Source: Candidatus Roizmanbacteria bacterium
Lineage (GTDB): Bacteria > Patescibacteriota > Microgenomatia > UBA1406 > GWC2-37-13
DNA: 64,000 nt
Reading direction: 5' to 3'
Assembly: GCA_016215445.1 (NCBI GenBank)
Contig: JACRJL010000003.1
Location: forward strand, 62,001-126,000
Shown: positions 16,890-26,040 of the stretch, in pieces
How the letters are laid out: each line of letters starts with the position of its first letter
Numbering within the stretch: position 1 is the first letter of the stretch
Program-made: the position numbers and the translations under genes
Notes under the pieces: model-generated
Told to the model about the DNA's origin: nothing
The model's input: only the letters and a program-made list of their open reading frames with translations
Database searches by the model: none

Positions 16890-17198
16890 TTATTTTTTAG
16901 CTTTTGGAGAAAGAATCAGCTTTTTAAACCAGCCGCGTCTATATAAAATAGCAATTACTCCGTAGACGGCAATATCTAACCAATTGTCCTCAATTGTTTC
17001 ATTAGTGGGTTTTTTTCCGTTTTCAAGAAGGTGTTTTAATCGGTTGATTTTGTCGCTAATTCTATACAACACACCTGTTTCGCCCGTATCTAATATATTA
17101 TTTTTCCCATAGTCTTTATGTTTTTTTATAAATATTTTAAGAAGCTCTTCACAGACTTTTTCAAAAGACTCGTCTAGATATTTGGGTTTTTTTGTCAT
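16890..17198 (-). CDS. DUF1599-like small protein
   Basis: A 102-residue protein starting at MTKKPKYLDESF; the longer start at 17237 adds an unlikely hydrophobic stretch upstream of a TATAGT box. The pattern KKHKDYGKNNILDTGETGVLYRISDKINRLKHLL with a later DNWLDIAVYGVIA resembles the DUF1599 nucleotide-modification-associated domain (all-alpha, MazG-like acidic helices). A role in nucleotide metabolism is possible but unproven. Confidence 0.7.
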   Translation of the reverse strand: MTKKPKYLDESFEKVCEELLKIFIKKHKDYGKNNILDTGETGVLYRISDKINRLKHLLENGKKPTNETIEDNWLDIAVYGVIAILYRRGWFKKLILSPKAKK

Positions 17199-17251
17199 TA
17201 GCACTATATTGTATATTGTCAATTGGTAAAATATCAAGTAATATAATTTAT

Positions 17252-17794
17252 ATGAAAAAGGTTTTTTCTTTTGTTATCTCTTTCTTTATGTTTTTGATGC
17301 TGGCTCAAGCGAGTTTCGCGGTTACTTTTGATTTAATTGCTCCCTCAGGTGCTCTCGAACGTGGTCAAGACGTAAAATTTACTATCAATATTGATACAGA
17401 GACAAAATCGTATGCCTCGACAAAAATCGGCATGACCTATGATACTCAATATCTAGAATATGTTTCTGTCTCTGCTGGAAATACTTTTACTACGGTTTCC
17501 GCTGAACCGCTGGCCGGCGGAAAATTGGTTATTTCAGCCAGCTCAACAAGTGGTTATACTGGATCAGGCACTTTTGCCTACGTGACTTTTAAACTAATTG
17601 CCACCTCAGCTGGTTCAACGCAGCTTTGTGCCCTCTACAACCCGGAGACACCCACTCCGACTTCAGCGCCAACAACTCCGGTCCCAACCGCTCTACCTAC
17701 CTCCGGAACCAACGGAAACTTTACCCAGGTGGCTCTGGGGTTAGTTTTTCTTGCCTTGGCAGGAACAGGCTTGGTTGTCTTTAAAAATCTTTAG
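17252..17794 (+). CDS. Cohesin-like surface protein with LPTSG tail
   Basis: A 180-residue protein starting at the ATG at 17252, 4 bases after a TATAAT box. An earlier in-frame start at 17192 would lie upstream of this promoter. It has a signal peptide (to about residue 23, QASFA), then a beta-sandwich of cohesin type (FDLIAPSGALERGQDVKFTI to AYVTFKLIATSAGSTQ). A Pro/Thr linker, LPTSG, a hydrophobic helix and a short basic end follow. The tail matches a sortase-like signal. Cohesin folds bind dockerin or other surface ligands. It precedes the VirB6-like gene by 5 bases. Confidence 0.78.
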   Translation: MKKVFSFVISFFMFLMLAQASFAVTFDLIAPSGALERGQDVKFTINIDTETKSYASTKIGMTYDTQYLEYVSVSAGNTFTTVSAEPLAGGKLVISASSTSGYTGSGTFAYVTFKLIATSAGSTQLCALYNPETPTPTSAPTTPVPTALPTSGTNGNFTQVALGLVFLALAGTGLVVFKNL

Positions 17795-17799
17795 AATAT

Positions 17800-20253
17800 A
17801 TGAAGAAATGGCAGGCGGCTTTAGTAATTTTTTTTGTCGTGGTTTTTTTGTGGCCGCTGGTTATTTCTGCCCAGGAGGCGACTACTTTAGTTTCTCCCAA
17901 GGCTTACGTATGTCCGCCAGAATTCGATCAGATTTACGAACAAAAAGCCAAGGGTGAAAAATGTACAAGCGACTACGAGGAATTTAAGAAAAATCCATCC
18001 CTCTATCATTTTTGGACCGATGACCAAGAAGTCACTGTCCAGGGTCGTGCAAAAGAGAGGGCGCGTCAATTTATCTACTGGGTGATGACTCACTCTTCAA
18101 TAGACAATCACCCTGTTCTTATAAAAATCTGGACAACGGCGAGAAACCTTAGTTATTTTTTCGTTATCCTGACCGCTGCCCTATTGGGTTTAGGTATTAT
18201 AATCGGTCAGAGAACAAATTTTGATACAGGAGTGAAGGTGTGGCCTTCGGTAATGAAGATTTTAACCGCCATTTTATATATTTCCTTTTCAGCGACAATT
18301 GTTATCACTATAGTTCAAATCTCCGACGTCTTGATGAAGTTTTTTATCGAAAATCTGGGAGGAAAAGATCTTTTCAATATTTATTTCTCCGGAATCAGCC
18401 AGGAGAGTAACTATACTTTTTACGGGATAAAAGACTTAAATCTTGGCGCCCAAGAATCACTCAAAACTCAACTTTATCTACTTAAATTAACCGAAATAAG
18501 CTATTACTTTATGGGTGGAATGCTAATTCTGAGAAAAATAATTCTTTGGTTTTTGCTCTTTGTTTCTCCATTTTTGGCTCTTCTTCTCTCTTTTGCTTTT
18601 TTGAAAAACGTTGGTTGGATTTGGATTGGCGTCTTTTTCCAATGGGTTTTTTACGGACCTTTAATGGCATTATTTTTAGGAGGATTGGCGTCGATTTGGA
18701 AAGGTGGGATTCCCTTTATTTTCGATTTTTCAAGGTCTGGTTCAGCTGCCGGCTATATCTATCCGACCGCCACAAATATTTTATGGGGGGGTCCGGCCCA
18801 AGAGCTAACATCCATAAATAATGTCAACTATATTGATCCTTATGTCGAGTATATTATTACTTTGATCATGCTTTGGGCTGTGACAGTCTTTCCTTGGTGG
18901 TTACTTCGCAATATGCGCGACTACTGTTGTGATGGCATCAATGCCATCAAGAACATATTAATGTCTAACTTGGGTCAAGGGAGAAATCCTGGGCCAACTC
19001 CGAGTCTAAGTCCAGTTAATATTGCCAGCAATATTGGCGCGGCTTTGAAAATTCCAAGAGAAGTTGATAGTTCAATTAAAACAAGGATAGAAACAGTCGA
19101 AGAAATCAAAAAAGCCAAAACAGAAGAAATCGTCCACTCACTTGATATCCAAGCAACGAAACTGACTGATGTTGCTAGGTTGGAAACAAGTAAAGAAGCC
19201 ACTCAAAACATGAACTATTTAAAAAATCCAACCCAGGCGTCAACCGCGAGCGAAAGACAAAAGTACATGAATATTAGAGTTGAACTTTCTAGCCGTGCTG
19301 CTAAGGCTGACCCGTTGGCTGGAAGACTAGTTACCTCTGTATTTGCACCACCTTTTGAGCAGGTAAAAAACCGCCAAGCCATTATTACTTCCTTACCAAA
19401 GATGGTAGCTGTGACCCAAGTGGTTTCGGTCAAAGTAAAGCTTCCGACTGAAAAAGTCCAACAAATTTCTTCCTCAGTGGCGAACTATGTTTCGGGTAAT
19501 TCGACTATAGTTACTGAACTTTCCAAGAAGACCCAAGTGGAAGTAGGGAAAGTTCAACAGATACTTAGCCTGTTCCATCAGTCAAGTAATGAGCCGCCAA
19601 GCGCGATTGTTCAAAAAATTTCCACAGAGGTTAAAGTTGATAAAACTAAGGTATTATCTGTAATAAAGGAGTTTTCTCTGGCTGTTAAATCAGACGTCAA
19701 GATCGCGGAAGCAGTAGCAACCGAGCAGAAACTGAAGCCCCAAGAGGTTAAAGACGTTGTCGCCGCCCAAGCGCCTTTGTTGAGTGAACCGGAAAAGAAT
19801 ATAGAACAGACAATCAGCATACCTCAAACCGTCCCAATTGACGAGTATGAACAGGTAAAGAAGATGTGGGCGTCCCAGTATGAAAAAGGTGAAGTTCCTG
19901 TGACGGAAAACATCAGAAGTAGAGATTCTTGGGTGGAAAAAGACATTATTGCCATTACAAATACTCTGAATAAATTGTTTTCAGGCAATCAAGAGTTGAA
20001 ACAAGAAGGATTGGATGAAGTTGGTTATATTCTACCTGTTTTTATGGTGAACAGCTTGAATGGTGAACAGCTTGTAACCTATCTTAAAGCCAAAGTCGAG
20101 GCAGCCAAGTCGGTGAAGGAGCTTTTTGACAAGGAAAAGGAAATTACAGAAAAATTAAAGTCAAAGAGCGAAACAGTGGAAGTTTTCAAGCCAAAAAAGA
20201 AAGAAGCTGAGAAAACAATGGAATTAAAGGAAGAACTGAAAATGAAGAATTAA
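17800..20253 (+). CDS. VirB6/TrbL-like T4SS polytopic protein with a long soluble tail
   Basis: An 817-residue protein with a signal-like first helix (to about residue 26) and about six further membrane segments between residues 105 and 370, the core of VirB6/TrbL channel subunits. It ends in a 430-residue hydrophilic, helix- and Lys/Glu-rich C-terminus. The tail has repeated motifs such as LPTEKVQQISSSVANYVSG, KTQVEVGKVQQILSLF and EVKVDKTKVLSVIKEF, which look like degenerate repeats of about 35 residues. It follows the cohesin-like gene by 5 bases. The tail has no counterpart in classical VirB6. Confidence 0.8.
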   Translation: MKKWQAALVIFFVVVFLWPLVISAQEATTLVSPKAYVCPPEFDQIYEQKAKGEKCTSDYEEFKKNPSLYHFWTDDQEVTVQGRAKERARQFIYWVMTHSSIDNHPVLIKIWTTARNLSYFFVILTAALLGLGIIIGQRTNFDTGVKVWPSVMKILTAILYISFSATIVITIVQISDVLMKFFIENLGGKDLFNIYFSGISQESNYTFYGIKDLNLGAQESLKTQLYLLKLTEISYYFMGGMLILRKIILWFLLFVSPFLALLLSFAFLKNVGWIWIGVFFQWVFYGPLMALFLGGLASIWKGGIPFIFDFSRSGSAAGYIYPTATNILWGGPAQELTSINNVNYIDPYVEYIITLIMLWAVTVFPWWLLRNMRDYCCDGINAIKNILMSNLGQGRNPGPTPSLSPVNIASNIGAALKIPREVDSSIKTRIETVEEIKKAKTEEIVHSLDIQATKLTDVARLETSKEATQNMNYLKNPTQASTASERQKYMNIRVELSSRAAKADPLAGRLVTSVFAPPFEQVKNRQAIITSLPKMVAVTQVVSVKVKLPTEKVQQISSSVANYVSGNSTIVTELSKKTQVEVGKVQQILSLFHQSSNEPPSAIVQKISTEVKVDKTKVLSVIKEFSLAVKSDVKIAEAVATEQKLKPQEVKDVVAAQAPLLSEPEKNIEQTISIPQTVPIDEYEQVKKMWASQYEKGEVPVTENIRSRDSWVEKDIIAITNTLNKLFSGNQELKQEGLDEVGYILPVFMVNSLNGEQLVTYLKAKVEAAKSVKELFDKEKEITEKLKSKSETVEVFKPKKKEAEKTMELKEELKMKN

Positions 20254-21335
20254 ATTATTAATGGTTTTTTACTGAATTTAGTCAAAACTTCTACATCATC
20301 TTCTTTGACAAGGACAGTATCTTCTATTCTCATTCCCCAACTGTTTTCAAAATAGACGCCGGGTTCGACTGTTATTACCTGCCCTGGAAAAATTTGATCC
20401 CCTGATCTAGGTGCGATTTTTGGATATTCATGGACTTCCAAGCCGACGCCGTGGCCAGTGGAATGGTTATAGGAAAAAAGTGGAGAATGAGAAGTTAGAA
20501 GTTGACGGCAGTATAAGTCAGTGTCTTTTAGCATGGATGTTTTATTCATATTCAACTTCTCGATGGTTTTGGTTTGGGAATCAAGGAGGCTGTTATAAGC
20601 ATTTATTATTTTAGTATTGGTTTTTCCGACGAATACCATTCTTGTGATATCTGACATATAGTCTTTGTATTTGGCGCCAAAGTCAATAAGGACAACTGAG
20701 CCATCACTGACTTTTTTATCTCCCTTACTTTTTGTGTCATAGTGGGCCAGGGCAGAATTTTCATCTATGGCAACAATAGGGTAAAAAGCCAGGTCGTAGC
20801 CTTTTTCTTTGAGCCAGAATTCCAATTTAAAGGCGATTTCCTTTTCGGTCTGGCCGACCTTGATTGTTTTGACGATTTCCGTCAAACATTCATCGCTTAT
20901 TCGACAGGCTTTGCTTATTTTTTCTACCTCTTCTTTATCTTTTATTTCCCGCTGTTTGATGACTAGTCTTTCTGTTGGAACGAGTTTGACACCATTCAGG
21001 TATTGGTGAAAATTTTGAAACTCATTTAGTTTCAAATCATCCCCTTCGATTCCGATCAACATTATTTTTTCCTCGGAAATAATTTCCTGAAGATGTTTTA
21101 TAAGTTCTTTTTCCGCTGTCAAAAGTCTTAAGTTTTTAGTTTGGGTACTTGAATAACGACTATCGGTAAAAACATAACTGTTTTTTGTAGTTATTAGAAG
21201 CCAGGCTTCCCTTTCTTCAGGTACGAGAGTTTTAAATCCCGATAGATAAAGAATGTTATAAAAATTACTCACCAAAAACGCATCAATATTTTTTTCTTTT
21301 AAGGTTTTTCTAAACTTCTCGAGGCGTTGTAGCAT
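20250..21335 (-). CDS. pepP: M24 metallopeptidase (Xaa-Pro aminopeptidase family)
   Basis: A 361-residue protein with a creatinase-like N-terminal domain (1-125) and a pita-bread metallopeptidase domain (130-361). The metal ligands are visible: Asp pair in VLIDFGAKYKDYMSDITR, His in STGHGVGLEVHE, Glu in VEPGVYFE and Glu in MRIEDTVLV. It removes N-terminal residues next to proline, a common step in peptide salvage. PepP or PepQ cannot be told apart by sight. Its stop overlaps the VirB6 3' end by 4 bases. Confidence 0.92.
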   Translation of the reverse strand: MLQRLEKFRKTLKEKNIDAFLVSNFYNILYLSGFKTLVPEEREAWLLITTKNSYVFTDSRYSSTQTKNLRLLTAEKELIKHLQEIISEEKIMLIGIEGDDLKLNEFQNFHQYLNGVKLVPTERLVIKQREIKDKEEVEKISKACRISDECLTEIVKTIKVGQTEKEIAFKLEFWLKEKGYDLAFYPIVAIDENSALAHYDTKSKGDKKVSDGSVVLIDFGAKYKDYMSDITRMVFVGKTNTKIINAYNSLLDSQTKTIEKLNMNKTSMLKDTDLYCRQLLTSHSPLFSYNHSTGHGVGLEVHEYPKIAPRSGDQIFPGQVITVEPGVYFENSWGMRIEDTVLVKEDDVEVLTKFSKKPLII

Positions 21336-21342
21336 AATAAGT

Positions 21343-21356
21343 AATTATATATAATT
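21343..21356. promoter_or_regulatory. Palindromic bidirectional -10 (M24 peptidase / phosphotransferase)
   Basis: A perfect 14-base palindrome AATTATATATAATT contains TATAAT on both strands. The rightward box (21350-21355) is 9 bases before the ATG at 21365; the leftward box (21349-21344) is 8 bases before the ATG at 21335. Confidence 0.65.
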
Positions 21357-21364
21357 TACAACTA

Positions 21365-22381
21365 ATGAATAAAAATAGATATTTTTATCCTGTTTCTCTT
21401 TCGTCGACGCCGAAAAAATACCCCGTTCCTTTATTTTCCGATAAAAATCAGTTAGAAAAAGAACTGAACCGATTGGGCTTAAAAATCTCAATCGGAGGAG
21501 CTTTGAAAGGAGGTACGGTTTCTCAAGTCTATTCTGGACGATTAGATCATAAAAAAGTCGTCATTAAACATGTTGATAACCTTATTCCTTTTGATCCGAC
21601 AGAATTTTTTATTGATAAAAACGGCTTAAAGACCGACGTCCAGGTTTTGAAAAAACTAGATAAATCAAAAAATATAAGAGTTCCCAAAGTTATTAAAGTA
21701 TTTTTTGAAATCAATACAATAATTTTGGAAGATTTAAATGAGTCAGGTTTTTATTTATTAAACGACAAAATCATCTTGCGTGAGTTAGACGTTAATTCTG
21801 CCTTAACAATTGGAGAAAGTTTGGCTAATTTAGCATTAGAATCAAGGGAATGGGAGAAATTTATTACAAATGAGTCGGTCGAACAAAGCATTTATGAAAG
21901 AGGTTTGGAATTAAGATTAGCTTACCCAAATACTCAAACAGAATATCTTTTTTTGGAGAAAGAATTTGTTTCAAATAATCAATATTTTTGTTGGCCAGAC
22001 GGACACCCGAAGAATATTCTTATCAACAAAAAAGGAGAGTGCGCTTTTATAGATTTTGGTCGAAGTCATTGGGGTGATCAACACTATATGCTGCCTAATT
22101 TTTTGGCGCATATCGTTATTTATTATTTGGCTGGTTATATCGAAAAGGAATTGACTAGAGATTATCTATTACAATGCATCAATACATTTAAAAAGATCGA
22201 GCCAGTTGATGAAAATATTTTTTGCCAGTATTTGGCAATGGAAGTTTTACATAGGGCAAATGGAAAATGGATTACAGGAATTGAAACGAAAGAGCAAAAA
22301 TTGGCTCTACTTAAGTTTGGCTATACGGTTTTTGATGAGAAAATCGGCTCGGTTGATAAGTTATTAAAGCTTTTAAGTTAA
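21365..22381 (+). CDS. Aminoglycoside-phosphotransferase-fold kinase
   Basis: A 338-residue protein with the APH/choline-kinase fold. The N lobe includes KVVIKHV with the ATP-binding Lys and a Gly-rich loop (GGALKGGTVSQVYSG). The catalytic loop is WPDGHPKNILI, with Asp and Asn in the H-x-D-x-x-x-x-N-like layout, followed by FIDFGRSHWGD with the metal-binding Asp. Family members phosphorylate small molecules or sugars; the substrate cannot be inferred. It diverges from the M24 peptidase. Confidence 0.8.
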   Translation: MNKNRYFYPVSLSSTPKKYPVPLFSDKNQLEKELNRLGLKISIGGALKGGTVSQVYSGRLDHKKVVIKHVDNLIPFDPTEFFIDKNGLKTDVQVLKKLDKSKNIRVPKVIKVFFEINTIILEDLNESGFYLLNDKIILRELDVNSALTIGESLANLALESREWEKFITNESVEQSIYERGLELRLAYPNTQTEYLFLEKEFVSNNQYFCWPDGHPKNILINKKGECAFIDFGRSHWGDQHYMLPNFLAHIVIYYLAGYIEKELTRDYLLQCINTFKKIEPVDENIFCQYLAMEVLHRANGKWITGIETKEQKLALLKFGYTVFDEKIGSVDKLLKLLS

Positions 22382-22388
22382 TGTAGAC

Positions 22389-23303
22389 TTAATTAACTAG
22401 ATTAATTGGCTCTCCTTTTATTACGGAAATAATACTGTCAACCCAAACCTTCATTTTTTGTTCTACTGTTTCCTTTGTATACCAATTATTTATAAATATT
22501 GGGAATACATTTCCCTCAAAGTCGCTGATGGTTTTTTCACTTGATAAGGCGCAACCATATACTTTCTTCTCTTTGACTTTTTGCAATAAATAGGCCATAT
22601 CAACTACTTCCCCATTTATATTGGCGATTATAGAGGAGGTTGGCTTCATTAAATCAATTAACTTAGGGGAGACAAGTTTTTTGGTTTCATCATTTAGGAC
22701 GGTCGAAGTGAAGATGAAATCGGCGGTTTTAAACAGTTCATCGAGCTCAACATATTCATAATTATCATTCCGAGCTTTTCTTGACCAGTAGATTACGTTC
22801 ATCCCCAGTCTTTTTCCTAAATCGGCAATTCTCGATCCGATTCTTCCTAAACCAACAATTCCCATAGTTTTATTAGTTACTTCAAGTAAAAAGTTTTCCG
22901 GTTTGTATTCAAATTTTTTTTCTTTAAAAGTAACAGCATATCTTTTCGCAACAGCAAACATTGAAAAAATGGCTGACTCAGCGGCAACATTAGGCGGGTT
23001 AGGGACGTTGGTTAGATTGACATTGAGACTTCGAGCAAATTTTCCGTCAATCCAACTAAAGCTTGTCGTCGAAACACAGATTGCTTTTAAATCAGGGATA
23101 TCTTTAATAAATTCGCTTGGAAACTTCCAAGCCATTGGTTCGGGAAAAGGACATAGTATTTTCTCGCCTTTTTCCTTGAGCATCTTAATATTTCTGATGT
23201 CGATCGGAGATTCTTCAAAAAAATAAACTTTGGCGTATTCCTCAAGTTTTTTTATTAATTCGTTCGGTAGATTGACTTTTGGAGCGACGAAGATTATCTT
23301 CAT
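22389..23303 (-). CDS. D-2-hydroxyacid dehydrogenase
   Basis: A protein of 304 residues starting at MKIIFVAPKVNLP; the longer start at 23444 would read through the neighbouring gene. TATAAT lies 7 bases upstream of the chosen ATG. The NAD-binding Rossmann motif GIVGLGRIGSRIADLGKRLG and the substrate-domain layout match the D-isomer-specific 2-hydroxyacid dehydrogenases. The catalytic His box near the C-terminus is not typical: the region reads YGCALSSEKTISDFEGN where an E/H pair is expected, so activity may be altered. It differs from the SerA in this window. Confidence 0.82.
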   Translation of the reverse strand: MKIIFVAPKVNLPNELIKKLEEYAKVYFFEESPIDIRNIKMLKEKGEKILCPFPEPMAWKFPSEFIKDIPDLKAICVSTTSFSWIDGKFARSLNVNLTNVPNPPNVAAESAIFSMFAVAKRYAVTFKEKKFEYKPENFLLEVTNKTMGIVGLGRIGSRIADLGKRLGMNVIYWSRKARNDNYEYVELDELFKTADFIFTSTVLNDETKKLVSPKLIDLMKPTSSIIANINGEVVDMAYLLQKVKEKKVYGCALSSEKTISDFEGNVFPIFINNWYTKETVEQKMKVWVDSIISVIKGEPINLVN

Positions 23304-23341
23304 GGCTAAAATTATAGCAAATAGTTTGTTAGAATAATAAT

Positions 23342-24769
23342 ATGAAAAATCTGAAAAGGAAAATCCTTGTTTACATTTTTCTCTCCCTTTTGGCGATACC
23401 GGTTTTTTTCCTTTCTTTTCAGTATTTTTCCCGGGCGGCAGCAATCAAGGCCAATATTGTTGTCGATATCACAAAAACTTCCGGTCCTTTCCCAGCCCGT
23501 TGGAAAGCCTTAGCTCAAGGTGGTGAAGAGTCAGGGGTGAGAATGTTTGAAAACGTCATCCCCCAGGTTTCCGAGCTCTATCCAAGCTTAATAAGGATCG
23601 ACCACATCTATGATTTTTATGAAGTTGTTTCGAGAGATTCTTCAGGTAATTTGAGTTTTAATTTCAACAAGCTCGATCAAACCGTCTGCGACATCTATCA
23701 TACAGGCGCCAAACCGTTCTTTTCCCTTGGATATATGCCGCCGACGATGTCAGACGACGGATCCCTGGTCGGTAAACCAAAAAACTGGAGTGAGTGGAGT
23801 CTCCTTGTGCAAAAAACAGTCGAGCGATATAGCGGTCGGACAACAGTTCTGCCTTGTGGTGGTTTATTTGATTTTTGGCGGACAGACATTCATTATGAAG
23901 TCTGGAACGAACCAGACCTAGAGACTTTCGGTAAATGGAAGTACTTAGGAGGGAAAAGCTATCCAGAGCTCTATTTGTATTCAGCTAAAGGTGCCAATGC
24001 CGCCCAAAACGTCTTTCCTTACAAGCTCGGTGGTCCCGTGACAACAGCTATCTATAAAAATTGGATCCAAAAATTTCTGGATTTTGTCAGCGTTAACAAT
24101 CTTAAACTTGATTTTATTAGCTGGCACCACTATTCGAAAAAAACCGACGATTATACAGATGACATCATCAAACTAAACAAATGGTTGTCGGAAAGTCCGC
24201 GTTACGACAGGTTTGAAAACCTGCCAAGGATAATCTCCGAATGGGGGTATGACAGCGAGAAAAATCCAATCGCCGATACAGAAGTAGGTGCTGCCCATAC
24301 TTTGGCGTCAATCAGGAATTTTATAAATTCCAACTTATCCGCTGCCTTTTTGTTTGAAGTCAAAGATGGTCCGACTTTATCATGGGGGATTTTGAACCAT
24401 GACGGCAGCAAAAAGCCCCGTTGGTATGCTTTACAGATGCTCAATTCTCTTAGTGGCAATCAGATTATTGTCGACGGCGAGGGTACTTATGTGACGGTTC
24501 TGGCGAGCAATAATAATAATAGAATCAGTTTAATTCTGACCAACTATGACCAAAGCGGAAGAAATACAGAAGCGGTTCCGGTAGTCTTCAAAAATCTGGA
24601 ACCTGGAAAGTATAGTTTGACAAGGACTAATCTTAACGGTCAAAAGACTATTGACCTGAATCTTGAGCCTATAAATGGCGAAATCAGTCTGACGGGAGCC
24701 AAATCAATCATCATGTCGGCAAATTCTATTGTTAACCTTGAACTTACTTCTTCTCAAAGTATAAGGTAA
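23342..24769 (+). CDS. GH39-like glycoside hydrolase, membrane-anchored
   Basis: A 475-residue protein with an N-terminal membrane or signal helix (about 8-28) and a TIM-barrel glycosidase domain. The acid/base Glu is in HYEVWNEPDLETF and the nucleophile Glu in RIISEWGYDSEKN, as in family GH39 (beta-xylosidase and alpha-iduronidase type). A beta-sandwich C-terminal domain (about 390-475) follows. It probably acts outside the cell on plant or microbial polysaccharide or on surface glycans. TAGAAT lies 6 bases before the ATG. Confidence 0.82.
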   Translation: MKNLKRKILVYIFLSLLAIPVFFLSFQYFSRAAAIKANIVVDITKTSGPFPARWKALAQGGEESGVRMFENVIPQVSELYPSLIRIDHIYDFYEVVSRDSSGNLSFNFNKLDQTVCDIYHTGAKPFFSLGYMPPTMSDDGSLVGKPKNWSEWSLLVQKTVERYSGRTTVLPCGGLFDFWRTDIHYEVWNEPDLETFGKWKYLGGKSYPELYLYSAKGANAAQNVFPYKLGGPVTTAIYKNWIQKFLDFVSVNNLKLDFISWHHYSKKTDDYTDDIIKLNKWLSESPRYDRFENLPRIISEWGYDSEKNPIADTEVGAAHTLASIRNFINSNLSAAFLFEVKDGPTLSWGILNHDGSKKPRWYALQMLNSLSGNQIIVDGEGTYVTVLASNNNNRISLILTNYDQSGRNTEAVPVVFKNLEPGKYSLTRTNLNGQKTIDLNLEPINGEISLTGAKSIIMSANSIVNLELTSSQSIR

Positions 24770-25493
24770 CAACAGATGTGACTGTTTGTGTGCCCTGTTC
24801 GACTATCGGCGCTCCTCCCCCTCCTCCCAAACCTTCGGCCATGGCTTTTCCAAAAAGTGGAACTGGCGTATTGGCGGAAGATTCGACTATATTGACGATT
24901 TTCCCAAGCTTGATCCCTAAATTTTTTGCCATTTTTTCAGCTTGTTCCTTGGCGTTGGTAATCGCTTTATCTCGGGCTTCCTCGCGGAAGATCTCGGGTT
25001 TATCGATTGAGAATCTGACTCCTTGGATCTGGTTGGCGCCGGCGCTTGTCACGGCTTCAATAACTGTTGAAACCATCTGGGTATCTCGGACTTTAACTTC
25101 GACCGTGGCATTCCCGTTATAACCGTTTATTGTATTGACGTTGTTGTCGTATCTGTAATTCGGGTAGACAGAATAATTCGAAGTTTTTATGTCGGCCTTT
25201 TCAATTCCTAAATCGCGTAAGGCATTGATGATTTTATTATTGATTGTGTTTATTGTGTCTTGGACTTCTTTGACCGTTCCCCGGTTGTCGACGGTAATTC
25301 CCGCATCCACATAGGCCGTATCAGGTGAGACCTCAACCTTACCTTCACCTACGACCGCCAGTTCGGTTGACTTACTTGTTGAGACAACTGTCAGAGGATA
25401 AGAAATGTCAAAATATTTAATGACAAAAAGAGCCGCCACCCCGACGACAACGGCGATAAGAAAATTCTTGGAGAAATTATCTGCTTTTTCCAT
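24744..25493 (-). CDS. SIMPL-domain (DUF541) protein
   Basis: A 249-residue protein with one N-terminal membrane helix (about 9-26) and a SIMPL/DUF541 domain. The domain has VVGEGKVEVSPDTAYVDAGI near the start, then the AREEARDKAITNAKEQAEKMAKNLG-like helix (read as EARDKAITNAKEQAEKMAK) and a C-terminal TVTSVVTLYFE strand. The family forms large ring or tube assemblies at the cell surface in some bacteria; function is not settled. Its stop lies 26 bases inside the 3' end of the GH39 gene. Confidence 0.92.
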   Translation of the reverse strand: MEKADNFSKNFLIAVVVGVAALFVIKYFDISYPLTVVSTSKSTELAVVGEGKVEVSPDTAYVDAGITVDNRGTVKEVQDTINTINNKIINALRDLGIEKADIKTSNYSVYPNYRYDNNVNTINGYNGNATVEVKVRDTQMVSTVIEAVTSAGANQIQGVRFSIDKPEIFREEARDKAITNAKEQAEKMAKNLGIKLGKIVNIVESSANTPVPLFGKAMAEGLGGGGGAPIVEQGTQTVTSVVTLYFEKK

Positions 25494-25571
25494 AGAGAGT
25501 AATAAAATGTTTAATATTTTCAGTATATTAAAAAAATTAAAGAAAAGGATATGTTTTGATAAAATTAGCTT

Positions 25572-26036
25572 ATGAGAGTTAGACAGGCAACTTTAAAAGA
25601 CAAAGACCAAATATTTAAATTATTTGACGAACTAACAGACGAAGTAAATAAAAAAAGAGGTTATGCGACTGATACGAGAAGAACGGTTGAGATTGGTAGT
25701 CGGGTTTTTGAAGAAATAATAGAAAGAAAAGACACGATGATCTTCGTTGCTGAAGATGAATCAAGAAATCAACTTTTAGGATTAGTGACTTTTTATCTTC
25801 TTCCTAATATAAGACACGGTTGGCATAGAGGTCATGTTGAAGATATTGTTGTTACAAAGTCTTCGAGAAATCAAGGGGTGGGAAAAAAAATGTTTGCCGC
25901 TGTAAAAGAATATTGCCGAAAAAACAATATTAAAGTTATAAAACTAGATAGTGGTAATGAATTAACAAACGCTCATAGATTTTATGAGAAAGTAGGAGGG
26001 AAACATACAGAAAAAATGTTTCGTTTTGACCTTTGA
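25572..26036 (+). CDS. GNAT-family N-acetyltransferase
   Basis: A 154-residue protein with the GNAT fold. The acetyl-CoA-binding loop is VTKSSRNQGVGKKMF (R-x-x-G-x-G), followed by LDSGNELTNAHRFYEKVGG, the usual motif B. The substrate cannot be told; small GNATs acetylate amines or protein N-termini. TAAAAT lies 6 bases before the ATG. It ends in TGA, which shows TGA is a stop in this organism. Confidence 0.93.
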   Translation: MRVRQATLKDKDQIFKLFDELTDEVNKKRGYATDTRRTVEIGSRVFEEIIERKDTMIFVAEDESRNQLLGLVTFYLLPNIRHGWHRGHVEDIVVTKSSRNQGVGKKMFAAVKEYCRKNNIKVIKLDSGNELTNAHRFYEKVGGKHTEKMFRFDL

Positions 26037-26040
26037 CGTT

